A stretch of DNA of 28,953 nucleotides, taken from contig DITW01000018.1 in the NCBI GenBank assembly GCA_002422945.1, forward strand, positions 1 through 28,953, given 5' to 3'. The notes below the pieces were generated by a model that searched no databases, was not told where the DNA came from, and saw only the letters and a list, made by a program, of their open reading frames with translations. The first letter of the stretch is position 1. Every line of letters begins with the position of its first letter. Both the position numbers and the translations under genes were made by a program. Positions 7,944 through 14,029 of this stretch are shown here, in pieces. The DNA is from Sphingomonadales bacterium UBA6174. Its GTDB lineage: Bacteria; Pseudomonadota; Alphaproteobacteria; Sphingomonadales; Sphingomonadaceae.

Positions 7944-8639
7944 TTATCTTTTCCCTCTCGCCCGGCGATAAATGGCTTCGGCAATCCGCGCGCGATCCTC
8001 TGATTGGCCAACGACATCCCCGGGAATAAGATAATGTTCAGTGATTGCGCGCGACTTGCCCGCAACCATCCGCACCGCGTCCATTTTGCGTTGTGTCAAT
8101 TGATGCGTGTGGCGCAATTCCCAATCCCGAAAGTCCAATTGTTGGTCATAAGTGGCCTGATCCACCGCTATATGCATCTCTCGCAAAAATATCCGACGAC
8201 GATCCCATTCGGGCCTTGGACTCCCCCATTGAAACAGCCCCCTGCCCGGCCCGCCGCCGTCTTGATGCCTGGACGGGTCACCCCCACTTTCAACCTCGCT
8301 ATTGGCGGCCCATGCAGCGGCCTCTTCCGGGCTTTTGCCCCGGGCAACTTCTCTTTGATATTGGCCCATCGCATGCGCCGCATGGGCCTCTACATCTCTT
8401 TGGCTCATGGGCGCAGTCTTGCGCGCAGATCCGACTTTTGGTCGCTGTTTGCGCCTCGCTTGTCCTGCTCCGCCGGGCGCAAAGGTAAATTGCCCGTTTC
8501 TCGGGTCATGATAGGGGTTGAACTTGCACTCAACCCGACTGGTCCATTCCTCAGCCGTCAGTCGTTCGCCTGTCCGCAGATAATGCTCGAAAGCGAGACG
8601 ATCGGCAGATTTTCGCTCCCTATTTACGCTACTGGTCAT
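7944..8639 (-). CDS. Phage-tail-lysozyme-like peptidoglycan hydrolase (candidate toxin)
   Basis: Predicted muramidase of 231 residues. The segment 107-140 (EAAAWAANSEVESGGDP, then GPGRGLFQW) follows the pattern of the phage tail lysozyme domain (catalytic Glu in an ESG context, then GxxQW); Glu117 is the likely catalytic residue. The following DQQLDFRDWEL (165-175) also fits that domain. The N-terminal third is charged, has no signal peptide, and contains the motif FNPYHDPRNGQFTFAPGG (40-57). A basic linker (60-75) joins the two parts. The start is set at 8639, where GGAG lies 6 nt upstream; the frame extends to 8687 but that part overlaps the promoter. First gene of the operon with the two exported four-cysteine paralogs. 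Alternative reading: a remnant phage lysis or tail gene. Confidence 0.75.
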   Translation of the reverse strand: MTSSVNRERKSADRLAFEHYLRTGERLTAEEWTSRVECKFNPYHDPRNGQFTFAPGGAGQARRKQRPKVGSARKTAPMSQRDVEAHAAHAMGQYQREVARGKSPEEAAAWAANSEVESGGDPSRHQDGGGPGRGLFQWGSPRPEWDRRRIFLREMHIAVDQATYDQQLDFRDWELRHTHQLTQRKMDAVRMVAGKSRAITEHYLIPGDVVGQSEDRARIAEAIYRRARGKR

Positions 8640-8663
8640 GATACGCTCCAAAACTGAGCATGG

Positions 8664-8692
8664 AACATATAAAGAACTTTTATGCATGTCAA
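8664..8692 (-). promoter_or_regulatory. Sigma-70-like promoter of the lysozyme-like operon
   Basis: On the minus strand a perfect -35 TTGACA (8687-8692) is followed after 17 bp by -10 TATGTT (8664-8669). It lies just upstream of the chosen start at 8639 in locally AT-rich DNA. The predicted transcript start near 8657 leaves a leader of about 18 nt that contains the GGAG site. Confidence 0.65.
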
Positions 8693-8790
8693 TGTATTTA
8701 CATTATAAACCACCACGGCGCACACACTGAAAAGCGCCCTCACCTGCAAGTGAAGCTGGTTTCGCCATCATCTCGATAGGGAATAGTACA

Positions 8791-8879
8791 TGGTGCGGGC
8801 GGAGGGAATCGAACCCTCACAGACCTTTCGGTCCAACGGATTTTAAGTCCGGTGCGTCTACCAGTTTCGCCACGCCCGC
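8791..8879 (-). tRNA. tRNA-Leu (anticodon TAA)
   Basis: Class II tRNA with long variable arm. The acceptor stem GCGGGCG/CGCCCGC closes perfectly, the T arm GAGGG-TTCGATT-CCCTC is canonical, and the anticodon loop CTTAAAA gives TAA, reading UUA/UUG. The terminal CCA is encoded (8791-8793). The 5' end is at 8879 and the 3' end points toward the 6.9-8.6 kb accessory operon. Confidence 0.95.
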
Positions 8880-8894
8880 ACAGCATGTAGCGCC

Positions 8895-8923
8895 GCTATA
8901 GGCAGACGATCCGAAAAGGCCAA
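8895..8923 (-). promoter_or_regulatory. Probable promoter of tRNA-Leu
   Basis: Minus-strand -35 TTGGCC (8918-8923) and -10 TATAGC (8895-8900) separated by 17 bp, with the mature tRNA 5' end 16 nt below the -10. Each box matches 4 of 6 consensus positions. Confidence 0.5.
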
Positions 8924-9014
8924 GAGGGTGGACCGGGCAAGCGCCATAAATTTGATAATGCCGGTTGATTTTGGCCCTCAGCCTTGACTTCACCTCGTGC
9001 GGAACGTTTAGACA

Positions 9015-9689
9015 ATGACGATGAAGCTCGCCATTTACGATCTCGACCGGACCATCACCCGGATCGGCACTTATACGCCGTTTCTGATCTTCGCCGCGCG
9101 GCGACGGGCGATCTGGCGCTTGTTGTTGCTGCCTGTTTGGATCGTGCTGATGCTGGGCTATGTCGCGAAAATCTATGATCGCAAAGCCCTGAAAGAACGC
9201 GGCTTCCTGCTGTTGATCGGATCACGCATTACGGCAGACGAACTGGCGACGCTCAGCAATGCCTATGCCGATTATGTCATGCGCCGCAATGTGCATGCGG
9301 GGGTGCTGGACCTGATCGAACAGGATCGACGCGATGGTTATCGGCTGGTGCTGGCCACCGCCTCCCCCGATTATTACGCGACGCCTTTGGGGTGCTTGCT
9401 CGGCATGGACCATGTCATCGCGACCGTGCAGGCGCATGCTGCCAATGGCGACTATCTCTGGCGGATCGCCTCGCCCAATTGCTATGGGCAGGACAAGCTT
9501 GACATGATCCGGTTATGGCTGGACGATGAAGGCGCTGCCAATACGGGAATGGAAGCGCGTTTTTACACCGACAGTTCTTCCGATTTGCCGACGCTGCGCT
9601 GGTCAACGGGGCCGGTGGCAGTTAATCCTTCACGCAAATTGCATCAAATTGCCGTCAACAACGGCTGGAGCGTAAAGACATTCGCATGA
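9015..9689 (+). CDS. HAD-IB (SerB-like) phosphatase
   Basis: Phosphomonoesterase of the haloacid dehalogenase superfamily, 224 residues. Motif I is DLDRTIT (Asp9 nucleophile, Asp11), motif II LATASP (about 115-120), motif III Lys in GQDKLD, and motif IV DSSSDLP (about 189-195). A basic, hydrophobic cap segment at residues 25-52 suggests membrane association, as in phosphatases acting on lipid or head-group phosphates. The start is ATG 9015, with an in-frame ATG at 9021 as alternative. Its stop overlaps the next start (ATGA, 9686-9689). Beside a CDP-alcohol phosphotransferase it plausibly dephosphorylates the phosphodiester product of that enzyme, in the manner of a phosphatidyl- or inositol-phosphate phosphatase; the substrate is inferred only. 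Confidence 0.85.
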   Translation: MTMKLAIYDLDRTITRIGTYTPFLIFAARRRAIWRLLLLPVWIVLMLGYVAKIYDRKALKERGFLLLIGSRITADELATLSNAYADYVMRRNVHAGVLDLIEQDRRDGYRLVLATASPDYYATPLGCLLGMDHVIATVQAHAANGDYLWRIASPNCYGQDKLDMIRLWLDDEGAANTGMEARFYTDSSSDLPTLRWSTGPVAVNPSRKLHQIAVNNGWSVKTFA

Positions 9690-10786
9690 CCAACAGCCCA
9701 CGCCTGATCCTTGCCGGTGACAATGCCACCCCCATCTGGGGCATGACCAGCGCGACAAGGATCGCCCGCCTGTTCGACAAGCAACAGGTGGAAATCGCGA
9801 TCTCGCCCGATGCGGCCATTTGGGCAGACACGGGCTATGCCTTCGACCCGCAATGGCTGCGTCATGTGACTGCCAATCCCGGCGTCGTCATCACCATCAG
9901 CGGCGTGCCGGTGCTCGCCCATCTGCGCCATCGGGATGAAGTGGCGGCAATAACGCGCGGCGAGATCCCGGCGGATCATCAGGTCATTGAATATAATGAT
10001 CAGCCGCAAATCTATAATCACGAACTGCGCAAGCTCGACACCCCTTTTCTGTCCGCCCTCACCCCCGCGACTGTCCGGGAGATCGAGCGCAAGAGCTATT
10101 TCGGCGCCTATAAGGGCGTGACGGACATCCTCACAAAATATCTCTGGCCCGAATTTGCATTGGTGCTGACCCGCATCGCGGCCAAGCTTGGCATGACGCC
10201 GAATATGGTGACGGCCATCGGCGCGATCCTGTGCGTGGCGGCAACCTATTTATTTTATACCGGCTATTTCTGGACAGGCATGCTGCTCGGCTTCATTTTC
10301 ATGGTGCTGGACACGGTGGATGGAAAGCTCGCGCGTTGCACCATCACCTCATCTTATTGGGGCAATGTGTTCGATCATGGTATTGACCTTGTCCACCCGC
10401 CATTCTGGTGGCTGGCATGGGCGTTCGGCTGTGCTGCAGTGGGCCATCCGCTCGGCTACCACATGTTCATCTTCATCCTCATCGCGATTTTTGGCGGCTA
10501 TGTCGCCCAGCGTTTGATCGAGGGCGTCTTCATCTGGGCGTTCGGCATTCATATCCATGTCTGGCGGCCAATTGATTCCCAGTTCCGCCTGATCACCGCG
10601 CGGCGCAATCCGAATATGGTCCTACTGTTTGCAGGGCTATTGATCGGTCGGCCCGACCTCGGCCTGATCTGGGTCGCGTATTGGACCGTCATCTCGCTCG
10701 GCATTCACCTGCTCCAGATGTTGCAGGCCGCGATTGTCAAAGCGCAGGGCAAGCCGATTGTGTCATGGTTGCGAGCACCGGCATGA
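9686..10786 (+). CDS. CDP-alcohol phosphotransferase with extra N-terminal domain (DIPP-synthase-like)
   Basis: Membrane enzyme transferring a phosphoalcohol from a CDP-alcohol to an acceptor alcohol. The signature D-x2-DG-x2-AR-x8-G-x3-D-x3-D is complete: Asp209, Asp212, Gly213, Ala216-Arg217, Gly226, Asp230, Asp234, within about six hydrophobic helices from residue 155 on. The lead-in KSYFGAYKGVTDILTKYLW and TPNMVT recall the transferase half of bifunctional inositol-phosphate cytidylyltransferase/DIPP synthases. The first ~130 residues are soluble, start LILAGDNATPIWGM, and look like a nucleotidyltransferase fold that has lost the GxGxR-type nucleotide loop. Of 366 residues the total is much longer than simple family members (~200). 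Translationally coupled to the HAD gene before and the HIT gene after (both ATGA). Confidence 0.85.
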   Translation: MTNSPRLILAGDNATPIWGMTSATRIARLFDKQQVEIAISPDAAIWADTGYAFDPQWLRHVTANPGVVITISGVPVLAHLRHRDEVAAITRGEIPADHQVIEYNDQPQIYNHELRKLDTPFLSALTPATVREIERKSYFGAYKGVTDILTKYLWPEFALVLTRIAAKLGMTPNMVTAIGAILCVAATYLFYTGYFWTGMLLGFIFMVLDTVDGKLARCTITSSYWGNVFDHGIDLVHPPFWWLAWAFGCAAVGHPLGYHMFIFILIAIFGGYVAQRLIEGVFIWAFGIHIHVWRPIDSQFRLITARRNPNMVLLFAGLLIGRPDLGLIWVAYWTVISLGIHLLQMLQAAIVKAQGKPIVSWLRAPA

Positions 10787-11256
10787 GCGCTTTCATTAAT
10801 GGGGGCCTGAACGACACCATCCGCAAATTCGGCTATCCGCAGACGTTGATCCGCGAATATGCCTATTGGATGGTGCTGGTGCGCCCGGCGCAACCGACGC
10901 TCGGCGCGCTCGTTCTCGCGGCCAAGGGCGAGGCTACGGCCTTTGGCGACCTGCTGCCGGGCGCGCATGCCGAATTGGCGACGATCACCCGCGACATCGA
11001 AACCGCGCTGAAAACCGTGATCGGTTATGACCGGATCAATTATCTGATGCTGATGATGGTGGACCCTTATGTCCATTTCCATGTCATCCCGCGCTATGCG
11101 GGCAGCCGCAGCGGCGCAGGGTTGACCATCGAGGATGCAGGCTGGCCAAAGCCGCCCGCCTTGGGTGAGGCACATAGCCTGTCAGAGACTGAAACATCGG
11201 CATTGGTCGCGCTGATTCAATCCGGCTTTCCCGCCATGTCATCACGGATAGACTGA
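10783..11256 (+). CDS. HIT-family nucleotide hydrolase/transferase-like protein
   Basis: 157 residues. The histidine-triad region reads YVHFHVIPRY (96-105): His98 takes the position of the catalytic middle histidine, His100 the third, while the first triad position is Tyr96. HIT proteins hydrolyse or transfer nucleoside phosphates (Ap4A, nucleoside phosphoramidates). ATG 10783 overlaps the stop of the CDP-alcohol phosphotransferase (ATGA), giving the start, although the frame is open further up. Within this cluster it could recycle or cleave a nucleotide-activated intermediate; that is inference. Confidence 0.78.
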   Translation: MSAFINGGLNDTIRKFGYPQTLIREYAYWMVLVRPAQPTLGALVLAAKGEATAFGDLLPGAHAELATITRDIETALKTVIGYDRINYLMLMMVDPYVHFHVIPRYAGSRSGAGLTIEDAGWPKPPALGEAHSLSETETSALVALIQSGFPAMSSRID

Positions 11257-11262
11257 TCGCCG

Positions 11263-12402
11263 ATGCACCGGCCCCTTAACATTGGCGTCAGCCTCATCGG
11301 AGGCCGCCACCAATATTTGCACATCGTGCCTGTTGCCGCCGCCTTATCGCGCAAGGCCGGAGTGCGCGTGACACTGTTCGTGATGAGCCGGGAAGAACAG
11401 ACGCATATAGAGGCCCTGCTGGCAGGTTTTGACGCCGCGCCCTGCACGTTCGTCATCATGACGGTCTATAATTGGATACTGGCGCTATCGGCAAAATTGA
11501 CGGGGATTCAACAGCCAAAGGTCCCCGCCTTGTTGCTATGGGCGAGAAAGATGCGGCAGTGCGATCCCATTCTCTCCTCGGAGCGCACCTCGACATTGCT
11601 GAAATCATTGCCGGGCAAATGTCCCCCATTGATCCATATTCCGCATGGAGCTGGCGATCGGGCGCAGGGTTTCGAACAACGCATCGCGCGGTTCGACCTT
11701 GTCATCGTCGCAGGCCCGAAAGACAAGCGACGGATGATCGCCGCAGGACTGACGCGTGCGGACAATTGCCTTGTCTCCGGCTATATCAAGCTGGCGGCGG
11801 TGCGCAGGCTATCAAAACTGTCGTCTCCAAGACTGTTCGACAATGATCGCAAGACCATCTTGTACAATGCCCATTTCGATCCGGCGCTATCGTCTTGGAA
11901 TGCATGCGCCATCGCATTGATCGAGGCGGTCAAACAGGATGGTCGCTTCAACCTGATCGTGGCGCCGCATGTCCGCTTGTTCGAAAATGTGCCGCTTCAT
12001 GCAGCGGAGCGCGACCGGTTCGAACAATTGGCTGAAACCGATCGAGTCATCATCGACCTTGGTTCCGCACGTTGCAGCGACATGACCTATACCAACGCCG
12101 CCGATCTTTATATCGGCGATGTCAGCAGTCAGGTCTATGAATTCGCTGCCCGCCCTCGCCCCTGTATTTTCATCAATGCGCATCATCGGGATTGGGAGAA
12201 TGACCCCGATTATTCGATGTGGCGTTTTGGGCAGGTGATCCAGGGCGCGGACGACATCATGGCCACGATTGATCGCAGCTTTGCAACATTTTCAGCGTTT
12301 GAGGACATCCAGCAACAGGCGATCCTTGATGCCTTCAACGGCGCACCGGACGATGCCCCGGAAATCGCCGCCGATCAGATTATCGACTTCATGCACCAAT
12401 AA
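11263..12402 (+). CDS. CDP-glycerol glycerophosphotransferase-like protein
   Basis: 379 residues, resembling the GT-B-fold transferases of the TagB/TagF group that add glycerol-phosphate-type units. The best evidence is the C-terminal block: TNAADLYIGDVSSQVYEF (277-294) followed by RPRPCIFIN, the counterpart of the ADVLITDYSS...KPIIF motif of that family, preceded by a YNAHFDP strand and an IVAPHVRLF strand. The N-terminal half is divergent, with an HIPHGAGDR element (about 125-133). No membrane segment is obvious. It follows the HIT gene by 6 bp and ends in a 14-bp convergent overlap with the next gene. Donor and acceptor are unknown; a CDP-polyol donor would fit the neighbours. Confidence 0.68.
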   Translation: MHRPLNIGVSLIGGRHQYLHIVPVAAALSRKAGVRVTLFVMSREEQTHIEALLAGFDAAPCTFVIMTVYNWILALSAKLTGIQQPKVPALLLWARKMRQCDPILSSERTSTLLKSLPGKCPPLIHIPHGAGDRAQGFEQRIARFDLVIVAGPKDKRRMIAAGLTRADNCLVSGYIKLAAVRRLSKLSSPRLFDNDRKTILYNAHFDPALSSWNACAIALIEAVKQDGRFNLIVAPHVRLFENVPLHAAERDRFEQLAETDRVIIDLGSARCSDMTYTNAADLYIGDVSSQVYEFAARPRPCIFINAHHRDWENDPDYSMWRFGQVIQGADDIMATIDRSFATFSAFEDIQQQAILDAFNGAPDDAPEIAADQIIDFMHQ

Positions 12403-13141
12403 GCTGGCTGATCCATTTTTGCGCCAGCTTGGTCGCGACTTCGATATCGCTCAGGAAATCGACTTCGGCCCAGTCCAACCCCTTAATCGATACCGTGCCG
12501 ACCTTGCCCGTGGGCGCAATCGCGTCGATGATCTTGAGATACCAATTTTCAACCCCGGCGGGCGTGCGCATGAAGCTTTCCACCGTGTCGCGGAACAGGG
12601 CCACGCCCTCGCCCCGAAACGCAAGAAAACCGATGGATTCGGCATTGCTTTGATCCGCCGTCAGCGTCTTGCCGATGGCGTTCAACTGATCGCCGGTGCG
12701 CGATACTTTCATATCGTCACTGTCATAGGCAGGCTTGATATCAACGGTGACGGTGATCGGCCATGCCTCAGTCGACAGGACCCGCTCCACAATCTCCCGC
12801 GACACCAGGGTATCGCCATTCAGGATAACGAAATCACGGTCCATCCCCGCGCGCGCGATCCAGCATGAGCCGAGATTGTCCGCCACTTTGAAAAAGGGAT
12901 TGAACACTGTTTTCAAGACAAGCCCCGGACGGGCAAGCTTTGCCAGTTCGGCCTCGACCTTATCCGTCATGAATCCGGTCACGACATCAATGTCGCTGAT
13001 CCCGCCCGCGACAAGGGCCTCAATCTGCCAAGCGAGCAGGGACTTCCCCGCCAAGTCGATCAGGCATTTCGGCATTTCGGCGGTCAATGGCAACAGGCGC
13101 GACCCTTGTCCGGCACTGAGAATAATAGCTTTTTCGATCAT
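12389..13141 (-). CDS. Sugar/alcohol-phosphate nucleotidyltransferase (LicC/IPCT-like)
   Basis: Cytidylyl- or similar transferase that activates a phosphorylated alcohol with an NTP. The N-terminal nucleotide-binding signature SAGQGSRLLPLTAEMPKCL spans residues 9-27, the metal site is LNGDTLV with Asp110, and NPFFKVADNLGSCW (81-94) resembles phosphocholine- and inositol-phosphate cytidylyltransferases. The C-terminal VDFLSDIE is the usual second acidic motif. Its length of 250 residues is normal. It is convergent with the preceding operon (14-bp overlap of coding ends) and divergent from the next nucleotidyltransferase, with 73 bp between starts. In this neighbourhood it is the natural supplier of a CDP-alcohol to the phosphotransferase at 9686; the true substrate is not determined. 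Confidence 0.85.
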   Translation of the reverse strand: MIEKAIILSAGQGSRLLPLTAEMPKCLIDLAGKSLLAWQIEALVAGGISDIDVVTGFMTDKVEAELAKLARPGLVLKTVFNPFFKVADNLGSCWIARAGMDRDFVILNGDTLVSREIVERVLSTEAWPITVTVDIKPAYDSDDMKVSRTGDQLNAIGKTLTADQSNAESIGFLAFRGEGVALFRDTVESFMRTPAGVENWYLKIIDAIAPTGKVGTVSIKGLDWAEVDFLSDIEVATKLAQKWISQLIGA

Positions 13142-13214
13142 GGCGGCAGGCTCTGCGTGAAAAACATGGCGGAACTATGATTGTCTAGGTCCCATAGTCG
13201 CCTATAAGATTTCA

Positions 13215-14021
13215 ATGACCAGCAAAAGTTTCGATATCGCCCTGCTCGCGGGACAACGCCCCGGCCAAGACCCGCTGGCGGCTGCATTTGGGCAAGAGCT
13301 AAAGGCGCTGGTCGAGATCAATGGCCGTAATATGCTGGCGCGGATGCTGGACATCTTGCCCCATATCTGTGGGGCGCGGCGCATCTTCGTGCTGGCGCAA
13401 CAGGCGGATTTGCTCGCTGCGCATATCGGCAAGCCGTGGCTGGATGCCCATCCCCATGTCGTGTTCCGGACTTGCGGCCCATCGATAAGCGGGACATTGA
13501 TCGATCTGTTGGCATCGCCTGATGCGGACTTTCCCTTGATGGTGACGACGGTCGACAATGTCTTGCTGACCCCCGCCATTGCCAAGCATTTCCTCGACAT
13601 TTGCCATCAAGATGATGCCGATGTGGTCGCGGCAATGGTAGAGGCTCGCACCCTTTTGCGCGCCTATCCGCACAATCGGCGCACTTGGCTGAAATTCAGA
13701 GGCGGCGCGTATAGCGGCGCGAATTTGTTCTGGTTCGCATCGAACAAGGCCCTGCCCGTGCTGGAAATCTGGCGCAATATTGAACAGCATCGCAAAAAGG
13801 GGCGCGCGGTGATCGGGGCGTTCGGCCTGCCGCTGTTACTGGGCGCGGTCTTGCGTATCCTGTCGTTGTCACAGGCACTGGCCATTGCCGGACGACGGAT
13901 CGGGGTGCGGGCCAAGCCCGCGATCCTGCCCTTTGCCGAAGCCGCCATCGATGTCGACAAGCCGGACGATCATATGCTGGTGACGACCATCCTCGCGGGC
14001 AGGCCTCCATCCGAAGCGTAA
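13215..14021 (+). CDS. MobA-like NTP transferase
   Basis: 268-residue nucleotidyltransferase of the MobA-like GT-A fold. The opening strand and loop ALLAGQRPGQDPLAAAFGQELKAL are a looser version of the LAGGxxxRMGxxKAL motif; TTVDNVLLTP (about 110-119) holds the metal-binding Asp; FRGGAYSGANLFWF is a core strand-turn; and AIDVDKPDDHML near the end is the typical closing acidic motif. It starts 73 bp from the divergent LicC/IPCT-like gene and ends 8 bp before the convergent flippase. Together with the latter nucleotidyltransferase it suggests that two activated precursors feed the cluster. The substrate is unknown. Confidence 0.78.
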   Translation: MTSKSFDIALLAGQRPGQDPLAAAFGQELKALVEINGRNMLARMLDILPHICGARRIFVLAQQADLLAAHIGKPWLDAHPHVVFRTCGPSISGTLIDLLASPDADFPLMVTTVDNVLLTPAIAKHFLDICHQDDADVVAAMVEARTLLRAYPHNRRTWLKFRGGAYSGANLFWFASNKALPVLEIWRNIEQHRKKGRAVIGAFGLPLLLGAVLRILSLSQALAIAGRRIGVRAKPAILPFAEAAIDVDKPDDHMLVTTILAGRPPSEA

Positions 14022-14029
14022 TATTGGCC

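Noticed and set aside
8004..8657. Open frame of 217 codons on the plus strand opposite the lysozyme-like gene
   Set aside because: The minus strand has the lysozyme-type motifs, a ribosome binding site and a promoter; the plus frame has no domain and no start signal.
8700..8790. Possible terminator hairpin (CACCTGCAAGTG region) downstream of tRNA-Leu
   Set aside because: The stem is short with a G-T pair and only a weak T-run; not strong enough to call.
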